A stretch of DNA of 10,591 nt from Acidiferrobacteraceae bacterium (GTDB lineage: Bacteria; Pseudomonadota; Gammaproteobacteria; Arenicellales; UBA868). Each line of letters opens with the position of its first letter. Within the stretch, counting starts at the first letter, position 1. The stretch spans positions 5,093 to 15,683 of the forward strand of contig PBJL01000018.1 in assembly GCA_002721105.1 (NCBI GenBank), read 5' to 3'. The notes beneath the pieces are model-generated. The model was given only the letters and a program-made list of their open reading frames with translations, made no database searches and had not been told where the DNA came from. Positions 1 to 8,073 of the stretch are shown here, piece after piece. The position numbers and the translations under genes are program-made.

Positions 1-773
1 TCAAGCGACCACTTCGGTCAGAGAGAGATATCAATAATCTTCGTATACCAGATATCGATAGTGAACTTGGCTATGTAATGGAAACTATCAAGATAGTCCG
101 TGCTGAATTAGAGGAACAAGTTCCACTTATAGGATTTTCGGGGAGCCCATGGACACTAGCCACCTATATGATTGACAGAAATTCACGTGATGACTTTAAT
201 GCTATTAAAAGATTACTCTATGAGCAACCGAGCCTACTACAAAAGCTACTTAATGTATTGACTGAATCAATAGCGCGTTATTTGATAGCGCAAGCTAAGG
301 CTGGCGCTCAAACTCTCATGATCTTCGATACTTGGGGAGGGGTTCTCGCCCACAATGACTACCTCGAATTCTCATTATTACCAATTTCCATGATAATAAA
401 AGAGCTGAAACAACATAATGAAAGTAAACAAATTCCGATTATTTTGTTTACTAAAGGTGGGAATTCCTGGATTACCCAGATGGCAGACACAGGCTGCACA
501 GCTATAGGATGTGATTGGACTATGCCTCTATCGGCAGCGCGAAAACTTGTTAATAATCGGGTTGCACTCCAAGGCAACTTAGATCCCGCAATTCTTTTTA
601 CGTCTCCAAAAAATATTGAAGCGCAAGTGAAACATGTATTGAGTGATTTTGGCAATGGTAGTGGTCATGTGTTCAACCTAGGGCATGGTATACCCCCTGG
701 GGTAAATCCAGGCCATGTGGCTACACTTGTTGATGCAGTTCATGAGTTCAGTCAAAGCGGTCACACTGTCTAG
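1..773 (+). CDS. hemE: Uroporphyrinogen decarboxylase, N-terminus cut by window edge
   Basis: HemE decarboxylates the four acetate side chains of uroporphyrinogen III to give coproporphyrinogen III in the cytoplasm. The reading frame is open from base 3, so the ATG at 78 is an internal methionine, not the start. About 256 residues are visible; by recall of the E. coli protein (354 aa) roughly the first 99 are missing. Visible family motifs, numbered from base 3, are GFSGSPWTLATYM (44-56, with the active-site tyrosine), FDTWGGVL (108-115), QGNLDP (190-195) and FNLGHG (224-229, with the conserved histidine). The N-terminal arginine-rich substrate motif lies outside the window. The gene ends at TAG 771-773 and converges on hemD with a 35-nt gap. 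Identity is certain from motif order; the start and promoter cannot be judged. Confidence 0.97.
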   Translation, partial: KRPLRSERDINNLRIPDIDSELGYVMETIKIVRAELEEQVPLIGFSGSPWTLATYMIDRNSRDDFNAIKRLLYEQPSLLQKLLNVLTESIARYLIAQAKAGAQTLMIFDTWGGVLAHNDYLEFSLLPISMIIKELKQHNESKQIPIILFTKGGNSWITQMADTGCTAIGCDWTMPLSAARKLVNNRVALQGNLDPAILFTSPKNIEAQVKHVLSDFGNGSGHVFNLGHGIPPGVNPGHVATLVDAVHEFSQSGHTV

Positions 774-808
774 TCACATTTCCTCCGGACTATTTTCCAT
801 ATCTAGCT

Positions 809-1588
809 TTATAAATAAAAAGTGAAAATAGCTTGTAGCAAGCCCTTATGACTAGCTTCAGTCGCTACTTCGATCCTGCCACCATATCCTAAGGATCTGC
901 ATCCTGCTTCAATTCTCTTGCTCACAACGATCACGGACGCCTGTTCAAGAAACTGGCTTGCTTGATGCCGTAACAATCTCCGTAGATTTTCAGCTGCAAC
1001 GACACTACTAAAGATAATTAGATCAACTCCAAAACTCTCCCAGTTACTAATAATTTTTGGATGTATTTGCGATGGCAAAGAGCGTCGGTAACAGAGAGCA
1101 CGAAAAATATTTGCACCATCCTTCGCAAGCTTATCGGAGAGCCAACTACGCCCATCTTCACCTTGGAAAATCATGATTGATTTTCCTTTTACATTAAGTA
1201 GATCCTCAATTTGAGCAAGACTTTCACTGCTAAACGGAGGACTTCCGACCCCATCAACTTGAAACCCTTTACTCTTCAGACTGCTTTCTGTTGCTGGTCC
1301 AATTGCTAATACTTTAATACGCGACGGTAAAGAAATATCCATACCCCGAAGAGCCTGAAAGCCGAAATCCACCGCATTCTTGCTCAAGAATATTAAAAAA
1401 TCCATAGTGCCAACTAGCGCTACCATCTCTTTCAATTTTTGCGGTGTAGATGTTGGCAAAATAGTTAGCGCTGGACATCGAATTGCAGTGCCCTCATGTT
1501 CTTCGATCAGTTTGCACAAAGTCTCCGACTGACCCTCCGGGCCTGTGATAAGCACAGATCGTCCTCTTAAACTAGGCCTACTTAACAT
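809..1588 (-). CDS. hemD: Uroporphyrinogen-III synthase
   Basis: HemD closes and inverts ring D of hydroxymethylbilane to form uroporphyrinogen III. The 259-residue length fits the family, which has low sequence conservation. Recognisable pieces are the N-terminal strand SVLITGPEGQ (11-20), SKNAVDFGF (69-77), FQGEDGRSWL (141-150, the best-conserved segment), YRR (167-169) and the SSVVAAENL stretch (194-202) of the second half. This agrees with the two-lobed HemD4 fold. The ATG at 1588 lies inside the end of hemC (11-nt overlap, different frame), so translation is probably coupled to hemC. No HemX or HemY follows, unlike the enterobacterial hemCDXY operon; the gene ends facing hemE. Assignment rests on these motifs plus the hemC neighbour. 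Confidence 0.93.
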   Translation of the reverse strand: MLSRPSLRGRSVLITGPEGQSETLCKLIEEHEGTAIRCPALTILPTSTPQKLKEMVALVGTMDFLIFLSKNAVDFGFQALRGMDISLPSRIKVLAIGPATESSLKSKGFQVDGVGSPPFSSESLAQIEDLLNVKGKSIMIFQGEDGRSWLSDKLAKDGANIFRALCYRRSLPSQIHPKIISNWESFGVDLIIFSSVVAAENLRRLLRHQASQFLEQASVIVVSKRIEAGCRSLGYGGRIEVATEASHKGLLQAIFTFYL

Positions 1589-2495
1589 AACTTAAAATAC
1601 GGTCGGCGCCCATGTCTAATAATTTTTGAGCTAACAACTTACCAGTTGCCTCGGGGCTGTTTTTTGATCCGATTTCCTCTCCAGATATAACTTCACTACC
1701 ATCAGGCATGCCAACCATACCTCTCAGATGCAAGCGGTCTCCGTCAAGTTCGGAATAAAAAGCGACTGGTAAATGACATCCACTTTGAAGTAGAGCGCTC
1801 CCGGCTCTTTCTGCTTGCAATCGAATTCTGGTTGTTTCATGGTTCAATGGCTGTATAATTTTATTTACAGAGTCATTTTCAATTGCGCACTCGATACCAA
1901 TCGCACCCTGACCCACTGCTGGTAACATATTTTCAACTGGCATTATCTGTTTGATTTTTTTATCAAGACCTAGCCTTTGAAGGCCTGCGACAGCTAGAAT
2001 TATTGCGTCGACTTTACCCTCATCAAGTTTCTTAAGGCGGCGCAGTACATTGCCTCTTATCGGTATGACTTTTAAGCCAGGATTCGAATGAAGCACTAAA
2101 CACTGACGACGAAGACTGCTAGTGCCGATGTAACTATCTTTAGGTAATCTAGAGATACTATCAACACTTTTAGAGATAAAAGCATCCCGAGCATCTTCTC
2201 GCTTGCAAATAATTGGGATATGCAGTCCTTCCGGCAAATTAGACGGAACATCCTTCATAGAATGAACCGCTATATCGATGCTCTTATCTAAAAGAGCATA
2301 TTCAAGTTCTTTTAAGAAAGCACCTTTTCCACCCTCAGTTGTTAAGGATGTTGAGAGCAGACGATCACCGGTGGTGGTCACACCAACTATTTCAACAAAT
2401 AAATCATCATATAGATGGCATAGCTGTTTTTTGACATAATCGGCCTGCCAAAGTGCCAACTGACTCTTACGAGTGCCGATCCTTATTTTTTTCAT
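1578..2495 (-). CDS. hemC: Hydroxymethylbilane synthase (porphobilinogen deaminase)
   Basis: HemC polymerises four porphobilinogens into hydroxymethylbilane. From the ATG at 2495 the protein has 305 residues and begins MKKIRIGTRKSQLALWQ, exactly where the family normally begins. The frame also has a GTG at 2531, giving 12 extra residues, but those match nothing I recognise, so I prefer 2495. Neither start has a strong ribosome-binding site. Visible motifs are TTTGD (40-44), VHSMKDVP (77-84, with catalytic Asp82), GTSSLRR (124-130), RGN (147-149) and VGQGAIGIE (194-202). The dipyrromethane cofactor cysteine is C240 in LQSGCHLPVA; most homologues have G-G-C there, so the serine at 238 is a small deviation. 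The gene heads a pair with hemD and is divergent from hemB. Confidence 0.97.
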   Translation of the reverse strand: MKKIRIGTRKSQLALWQADYVKKQLCHLYDDLFVEIVGVTTTGDRLLSTSLTTEGGKGAFLKELEYALLDKSIDIAVHSMKDVPSNLPEGLHIPIICKREDARDAFISKSVDSISRLPKDSYIGTSSLRRQCLVLHSNPGLKVIPIRGNVLRRLKKLDEGKVDAIILAVAGLQRLGLDKKIKQIMPVENMLPAVGQGAIGIECAIENDSVNKIIQPLNHETTRIRLQAERAGSALLQSGCHLPVAFYSELDGDRLHLRGMVGMPDGSEVISGEEIGSKNSPEATGKLLAQKLLDMGADRILSYVK

Positions 2496-3824
<1,329 letters not shown>

Positions 3825-3852
3825 ATACAATACCTATCATCGATTTAGCAGA

Positions 3853-4746
3853 CTAGGGCTCTTCTTTAAAAGAGTCACGATAACTAAGGCCAATCTCAAC
3901 CGTAGGAAAATCAGGAGATACTCCGAGCCATTTTCGCATTCGCGTGTTATCAATTCTCTTAGAGTCTAGATTCTTAGAAATTACAGAATCGTATACCTGT
4001 TCATCCTTCCCGTGTTCGGATATTAATGGATCTGGCAACCCTAGAGATTTTGCTACGGACAAAAAAAACTCGGTTGTGGTTGAGGGATTTCCATCACTAA
4101 CATTGCATATCTCAGGTATTTTTGCATTATGATCTATCTCGATTCTTGCGGAAGCAAAACATACCCTAACCAAATCTGAAACATGAATACGATTGACTAA
4201 AGGCGATTTATCTATAGCAGGTAAGTGTTTCCCTCGCTTTAGCTGTTCGATTGGCAACCTTCCGGGCCCATAGATTGCTGGCACTCTAAGAATTACAATC
4301 GCTACCCTATTTTCAAGACACCAATGTCGAGCAAACTCTTCCGCATTCACTCTACGTCTAGCTCTATCTGTTCTTGGTTGAGTAGGCTGTGATTCCTTAA
4401 CCCATGAACCTTTACAGTCTCCATAGACACCAGTAGTGCTAACTAGGACCAGTCTAGACGGTAAAGAACTTTTTTTTATTGAATAAAGAAAAGAAGCAAT
4501 TCTAGAGTCAATCAATCCAACTGGAGGGGGTGGTGCAAACCAATAAAGTATAGATTCTGACAAGTTGGGTGCAGAAACTGTTATGGAATCTAAATCATGG
4601 GCAACTGCATCAAGACCCAAGGCCTGAAGTGATTGCGCCCGAGATTCTCGCTTAACCAAGGCTCGCACTGTACTTCCATACTCCAACTCTTTCATCGCAA
4701 CTCTTTTTCCAACATAACCACAACCAACAATAAAACAGTCTGTCAT
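3853..4746 (-). CDS. NAD(P)-dependent epimerase, extended-SDR fold, YeeZ-like
   Basis: A 297-residue Rossmann-fold protein of the NAD-dependent epimerase/dehydratase superfamily. The dinucleotide motif GCGYVGKR is at 8-15, the STTGVYGD strand-end motif at 103-110, RVPAIYGPGR at 154-163 and NRIHVSDL at 185-192. This combination fits the E. coli YeeZ-type subgroup, whose substrate is unknown to me. The classical YxxxK motif is not where extended SDRs usually have it (around 125-140, here RARRRVNAEEFA). Y108/K112 in YGDCK satisfies the spacing formally but is probably coincidental. The ATG shares one base with the hemH stop codon (TAATG), so translation is very likely coupled to ferrochelatase. 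Its role beside hemH cannot be deduced from sequence. Confidence 0.85.
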   Translation of the reverse strand: MTDCFIVGCGYVGKRVAMKELEYGSTVRALVKRESRAQSLQALGLDAVAHDLDSITVSAPNLSESILYWFAPPPPVGLIDSRIASFLYSIKKSSLPSRLVLVSTTGVYGDCKGSWVKESQPTQPRTDRARRRVNAEEFARHWCLENRVAIVILRVPAIYGPGRLPIEQLKRGKHLPAIDKSPLVNRIHVSDLVRVCFASARIEIDHNAKIPEICNVSDGNPSTTTEFFLSVAKSLGLPDPLISEHGKDEQVYDSVISKNLDSKRIDNTRMRKWLGVSPDFPTVEIGLSYRDSFKEEP

Positions 4747-5780
4747 TAGGTTAAGAGACTAGAAACTTCCGACTCAAGAAAATTAATAAAATCGGTATTA
4801 TCATTTAGACATGGAACAAATGTAAATGACGCGCCTCCCGACTCAGTAAAAATATCACGACCTTCAATATCGATCTCGAATAATGTTTCTAAACAATCAC
4901 AAACAAATGACGGGCATACAACAACAACATTTTTTATACCGAAATCAGGGTACCGTTTTAATTCATCACTCGTATATGGGCTCAACCACTTCGGGCCGAT
5001 TGTTGAGACGCGTGATTGATAACTTACAGCCCATTTATCTTTCTCAAGACCCAATTTATCTGCTGTTAATCTTGCAGTACTTTGTGTATTCGCCCTATAA
5101 CATTTTTTAGTAATCGGTGAGTTCCCCATGCAACAGTCTGATTCAGTCATACAATAATCCCCGCCCGGGTCAGATTTTCGTATCTGTCGTTCAGGTAGGC
5201 CATGATAGCTAAACAACAACATATCTAACTTATCAGTTATATATGGGCTAATTGATTTAACTAAACAATCAATGTAGTCGGAATGATCAAAAAATGGTTT
5301 TAGAAAATTGATCTGAAGTTGTTCATTAACTTCCATAGCTATTCTTTCGACCTCCTTTTTTGTTGATCCGACTGTAGCCATCGCATTGTGAGGGTATAAG
5401 GGAATCACAGTGATTTCTTTACAGCTATCCTTGCTAATTTTTTGTATGGTTTCTCTAATTGATGGTTCTTGGTAGCGCATTGCTACTTCTACATTCCAGC
5501 CAGTCTGATTCTTTAATTCTCGTGCAATCTTCTGTGTATTAATTAAAAGGGGCGATCCCTCAGATGTCCAAATTTTGTCATATGCTCTCCTAGATTTTTT
5601 TGGTCGAAATGGAAGCACGAAAGCGCGGACAATGAACTGTTGTAGTGGTTTCGGAAGATCGATTATTTCGTCATCAGATAACATTTGTTTCAAATATTTC
5701 CGAATATCTGAGATATCTAGACTAGATGGCGATCCAAGATTTATCAACATAATTGTCGGTGTTTGCATCGTAGCAGTCAC
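4746..5780 (-). CDS. hemH: Ferrochelatase with internal four-cysteine segment
   Basis: HemH inserts Fe2+ into protoporphyrin IX (or coproporphyrin III in some lineages). Family motifs in the 344-residue frame are LINLGSP (12-18), the catalytic histidine H193 in LLFSYHGLPER, and FVCDCLETLFEID (292-304) with the conserved glutamate E298. Between 210 and 227 lies an insert with cysteines C210, C216, C217 and C227 (C-x5-C-C-x9-C). It occupies the place where a class of bacterial ferrochelatases, first described from Bdellovibrio, binds a [2Fe-2S] cluster. Cluster binding here is inference. The GTG start at 5780 overlaps the upstream membrane-protein gene by 4 nt (GTGA). An ATG at 5768 (M5) is an alternative start that begins the conserved part. 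The next gene overlaps by 1 nt, giving a tight three-gene operon. Confidence 0.96.
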   Translation of the reverse strand: MTATMQTPTIMLINLGSPSSLDISDIRKYLKQMLSDDEIIDLPKPLQQFIVRAFVLPFRPKKSRRAYDKIWTSEGSPLLINTQKIARELKNQTGWNVEVAMRYQEPSIRETIQKISKDSCKEITVIPLYPHNAMATVGSTKKEVERIAMEVNEQLQINFLKPFFDHSDYIDCLVKSISPYITDKLDMLLFSYHGLPERQIRKSDPGGDYCMTESDCCMGNSPITKKCYRANTQSTARLTADKLGLEKDKWAVSYQSRVSTIGPKWLSPYTSDELKRYPDFGIKNVVVVCPSFVCDCLETLFEIDIEGRDIFTESGGASFTFVPCLNDNTDFINFLESEVSSLLT

Positions 5781-6157
5781 CCTTTTTCCTTATTTAAAAG
5801 AACCGGTGGTTCAGGTCTTGTAATAAGATAAACGCAAAGTAAGGCGCCGAACACCGCAAAAATACCATCAAAAAAAGGTGAAAAAGCGAAGATCATCGTT
5901 ACAGCGAAGGTGATTGCTATAGCCACAACGGCTTTAATCTTGTTGGAACGCCGAATACTACCGTTAGTCCTCCAATCACTTATGATAGGGCCAAAAATGC
6001 GATGTTGAAGCAACCAGGCCTCAAATCGCTTCGAAGACCGCGCAAATGCCCACGCAGCCACCAAAATCAGTGGCGTCGTGGGAATCCCAGGAACAACTAT
6101 GCCAATAAATGCCCCAATGAGAAAAATAAAACCAATTGATAGGTATAGATACCGCAT
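5777..6157 (-). CDS. DUF454/YbaN-family inner-membrane protein
   Basis: A 126-residue hydrophobic protein with the DUF454 hallmark VPGIPTTPLILVAAWAFARS (22-41), followed by a polar, basic segment (42-76) that includes KRFEAWL. Hydrophobic stretches at about 3-23, 27-38, 76-93 and 97-113 suggest three or four membrane spans. The biochemical role of the family is unknown. It is the first gene of the operon with hemH and the epimerase, and its TGA overlaps the hemH GTG by 4 nt. Coupling to ferrochelatase suggests a function tied to porphyrin, iron or haem at the membrane; that is inference. The ATG at 6157 has only a modest AGG upstream, but the downstream motifs sit where expected. Confidence 0.9.
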   Translation of the reverse strand: MRYLYLSIGFIFLIGAFIGIVVPGIPTTPLILVAAWAFARSSKRFEAWLLQHRIFGPIISDWRTNGSIRRSNKIKAVVAIAITFAVTMIFAFSPFFDGIFAVFGALLCVYLITRPEPPVLLNKEKG

Positions 6158-6196
6158 CAGCCTAATGCTAACGAATCCCCAAAAAATAATGAGGAG

Positions 6197-6225
6197 ATTG
6201 TATCTTTTCTAGAGATCTTAATCTA
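6197..6225 (-). promoter_or_regulatory. Tentative promoter for the DUF454-hemH-epimerase operon
   Basis: On the minus strand a good -10-like TACAAT (6197-6202) lies about 40 nt upstream of the DUF454 start. It is preceded at 17 bp by a poor -35-like TAGATT (6220-6225). The -10 and its distance are reasonable; the -35 is weak, so an activator or another position is possible. No Fur-box-like palindrome of the type seen further right overlaps it. Confidence 0.3.
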
Positions 6226-6326
6226 GGACACTACACCACATCACTTACCATCACCAACGGGTTTTAAAAATTACTACAAATGATCTCATTTTCTGTGGAG
6301 GGCGTACAACATTGCAGCATCATATT

Positions 6327-6379
6327 AGGTGAGAGGCCATAGCTCCACTGGTAAGCAAAATCGTCTTCGGCTCTCACCT
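6327..6379. repeat. Inverted repeat with 9-bp perfect arms
   Basis: AGGTGAGAG (6327-6335) is perfectly complementary to CTCTCACCT (6371-6379). If G6336 is bulged, two further G-C pairs (6337-6338 with 6369-6370) extend the stem. The 30-nt loop contains TAGCTCCACTGGTAAGC, which resembles a tRNA D-arm. No acceptor, anticodon or T-arm can be completed around it, so it is not called a tRNA. It may be part of a small structured RNA on either strand. Confidence 0.45.
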
Positions 6380-6550
6380 GAGCGAGGGTTTGGAAGATCG
6401 AACTACCAACGCATTTGGTTACTACCTTTAGGTTATAGGACAATTGGGTTTTATCCAAATAAGAAATACTCATCGATCAAGCGCTCCTATGGCCTAGAAA
6501 TTTAAAAAAAACCAAAACAAGATCGAAATTGGGTGTGAATCAGTGGAGGA

Positions 6551-6616
6551 AATGGCGCTACCCGTTCGGTTACTAGTTGGGGAACCGTTAACGTACCCGA
6601 GCTGTGTAGCGCCATT
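6551..6616. repeat. Long nested hairpin/palindrome downstream of futA
   Basis: AATGGCGCTAC (6551-6561) is perfectly complementary to GTAGCGCCATT (6606-6616). Inside, CGTT (6563-6566) pairs with AACG (6590-6593), and CGGTT (6567-6571) pairs with AACCG (6583-6587), leaving TT (6588-6589) bulged. It begins 18 nt past the futA stop codon and could end or stabilise that transcript. No U-run follows on the minus strand, so it is not a standard intrinsic terminator. A REP-like extragenic palindrome or a miniature mobile element remnant is an alternative. I see no clear target-site duplication at its edges. Confidence 0.6.
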
Positions 6617-6633
6617 GATGTAACTAAATAAAT

Positions 6634-7662
6634 CTAAAGGTCGTAACCAACCTGATCTGCTAAACGAATTGCCGCGGCTCGATTGGCGGCTATATCTGCC
6701 AACAGGGCAACATCCTTGGAAAAAGGACCCCAGGAAGCCAGAAGCTCATTATAGAAACCAACTGTTTTACCTATTTCCTCTGAAATTGGATATTCTCCAT
6801 TCATTTCAGCATACATAGCCTGTCCTTTGCCGCTGGACAAGAATTCCATAAGTTTTATCGCGTTTTCCGCATTAGGAGCATGTTTCGTCAGTGCAACACC
6901 ACTTATATTCATGTGAGTGCCTCTACCATCCTGATTCGGGAACACCACACGACCTGATTCGGCCCAAGGAACTTGCTCCGGATCAGCTAGCATCTTGGCC
7001 CAATAATAGTGATTAATCACTGCAACGTCACACTCACCACTGTGGATAGCCTTAACCTGGGCTCTATCGTTACCTTGTGGTTTTCGGGCCAGATTATCTT
7101 TAAGACCCTGTAACCACCCCTTAGCGCCATCCATGCCGTGCGCCACAATGACACTTGCGGTCAAAGCCACCATATATGGATGCTTACCTGATCTCGTGCA
7201 AATGCGACCTTTCCATTTTGGATCGACCAACTCCTCATATGTAAGAATCTCACCTGCCTGGACGCGCTCTTTTGAAGTGACAATAATGCGAGCTCTCGAG
7301 GTCAATCCAAACCAATGGCCATCGGGATCTCTATATTCAGCTGGAATGTTCTGATTTAGAGCTGAAGATTCGACAGCCTGTGTGAGGCCCGCGTTCACGG
7401 TGTCCGATAAACGACCGATATCTACTGTGAAAACGAGATCTGCCGGAGAGTTGGCTCCTTCAGCCTGTAGACGCTCTAGCATGCCCTTTTTGGCATAAAC
7501 CGCGTTAACAGTAATTCCAGTATCCTTAGTGAATACATCAAACATAGGTTGTATTAACTGCGGTTGACGATAACTGTATACATTTACTTCCCCCGCTTTT
7601 GCAAACGAGCTAACGCTCAAAGCTAAAGGAATAATTAACAGTTTTACTAATAATCTACTCAT
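6634..7662 (-). CDS. Periplasmic Fe(III)-binding protein of an ABC transporter (FutA/IdiA/FbpA type)
   Basis: A 342-residue solute-binding protein that should capture ferric iron in the periplasm for an FbpBC/FutBC-type importer. It has a signal peptide: a basic start, hydrophobic core LLIIPLALSVSSF and AKA at 21-23, with cleavage likely before G24. Family features are VNVYSYRQP (26-34), PADLVFTVDIGRL (73-85), the tyrosine pair Y219-Y220 in INHYYWAKM (the main iron ligands in this family) and NGEYPI (288-293). At the position of the FutA His-Tyr ligand pair it seems to read Gln33-Pro34, so the ligand set may differ. The ATG is preceded by a strong TAAAGGAGAG (7671-7680). A paired Fur-like promoter lies immediately upstream. 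No permease or ATPase gene is adjacent, so they must lie elsewhere. Confidence 0.92.
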   Translation of the reverse strand: MSRLLVKLLIIPLALSVSSFAKAGEVNVYSYRQPQLIQPMFDVFTKDTGITVNAVYAKKGMLERLQAEGANSPADLVFTVDIGRLSDTVNAGLTQAVESSALNQNIPAEYRDPDGHWFGLTSRARIIVTSKERVQAGEILTYEELVDPKWKGRICTRSGKHPYMVALTASVIVAHGMDGAKGWLQGLKDNLARKPQGNDRAQVKAIHSGECDVAVINHYYWAKMLADPEQVPWAESGRVVFPNQDGRGTHMNISGVALTKHAPNAENAIKLMEFLSSGKGQAMYAEMNGEYPISEEIGKTVGFYNELLASWGPFSKDVALLADIAANRAAAIRLADQVGYDL

Positions 7663-7670
7663 TTTTACGT

Positions 7671-7744
7671 CTCTCCTTTATCTAAATAACAATGATTCTT
7701 ATTCATGATAACATCTTGTATTATAAATAGCAATCATTCGTATT
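7671..7744 (-). promoter_or_regulatory. futA promoter with two Fur-box-like palindromes
   Basis: On the minus strand TTGCTA (-35, 7728-7733) and TATCAT (-10, 7705-7710) are 17 bp apart, giving a predicted start near 7698 and a leader of about 35 nt. Two 19-bp imperfect palindromes, 7685-7703 and 7726-7744, match each other at 16 of 19 positions (consensus AATARCAATSATTCKTATT on the plus strand). They have the AAT-N-ATT core of Fur boxes. One covers the -35 and the other the start site, a typical arrangement for repression by Fur-Fe2+. The ribosome-binding site is at 7671-7680. Binding is inferred from sequence and gene function. Confidence 0.72.
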
Positions 7745-7788
7745 TAGGTAGAATACCCGATCAATTCGACGATATGAAGAAAAGTAGC

Positions 7789-8073
7789 TCAATGAAGCAA
7801 TCCCGTTGAACTGGATCTATAACTTTCTGGCATAGTCTCTTCATCACTCCAGTAACTGTTAATCAATTTATTAATAGTCGCATTAAGGTTAAGTAGACGT
7901 TGTGTTTCAGTTTCCTCTGCTAATGAAAAAAGATGGCCCCGGATTGCTCTTCGAACAGCCGGACACGAGTGTCTGCTATAAAACGACATTAGATATAAAG
8001 TCCCAGACAACAAGTTTTCAAGATTTGAATCACTAGAGTCAAAAAGATCATCGATTTTGTCTTTTTTTGTCAT
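7789..8073 (-). CDS. Unrecognised 94-residue protein coupled to peroxiredoxin
   Basis: I do not recognise this protein. It has 94 residues: an acidic N-terminus (KDKIDDLFDSSDSNLE, 4-19), then a probable helical core 20-72 with the pattern LLSGTLYLMSFYSRHSCPAV (21-40) and RRAIRGHLFSLAEE (41-54), and a polar tail. It has one cysteine, C37, in an S-C-P context, and no signal peptide or clear membrane span. Its ATG overlaps the peroxiredoxin stop by 4 nt (ATGA) with GAAGAA just upstream, so it is almost surely translated with the peroxiredoxin from the Fur-like promoter. The tight coupling and regular helical pattern argue for a real gene. A role as partner or regulator in peroxide or iron handling is only inference. 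Confidence 0.75.
   Translation of the reverse strand: MTKKDKIDDLFDSSDSNLENLLSGTLYLMSFYSRHSCPAVRRAIRGHLFSLAEETETQRLLNLNATINKLINSYWSDEETMPESYRSSSTGLLH

Larger units (their letters stand above)
6158..6633. other. 476-nt region without a convincing gene, containing two inverted repeats
   Basis: This gap lies between the 3' end of futA and the start of the DUF454 operon. Its only ORF of note (minus, 6264-6473, 69 codons) has no ribosome-binding site and no recognisable similarity, so I do not call it. The region contains a 9-bp inverted repeat (6327-6335 with 6371-6379), a 6-bp palindrome AAATGA-TC-TCATTT (6278-6291) and a nested long hairpin (6551-6616). An A-rich tract lies at about 6498-6520. 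This density of symmetry suggests RNA structure or a decayed element rather than a lost gene, but the sequence alone does not decide. Confidence 0.5.

Noticed and set aside
78..80. ATG at 78 as the hemE start
   Set aside because: The frame is open back to base 3 with conserved HemE residues (IPD...ELGYV) before this ATG; it is an internal methionine.
790..831. CTATTTTC/GAAAATAG inverted repeat between hemE and hemD as a bidirectional terminator
   Set aside because: Only 8 AT-rich pairs with a 26-nt loop and overlapping the hemD end; too weak to call a terminator.
6327..6420. tRNA-like look of the D-arm segment TAGCTC...GGTAAGC
   Set aside because: No matching 7-bp acceptor stem, no anticodon stem and no GGTTCGA-type T-arm can be placed at correct distances.
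6264..6473. 69-codon minus-strand ORF in the gap between DUF454 and futA
   Set aside because: No ribosome-binding site before the ATG, no recognisable family, and the frame runs through strong inverted repeats that fit RNA or DNA structure better. Kept as an open alternative in the gap entry.
6551..6616. Integron attC site
   Set aside because: The outer and inner arms lack the RYYYAAC/GTTRRRY core pair required at the ends, and there is no cassette-like gene or integrase nearby.
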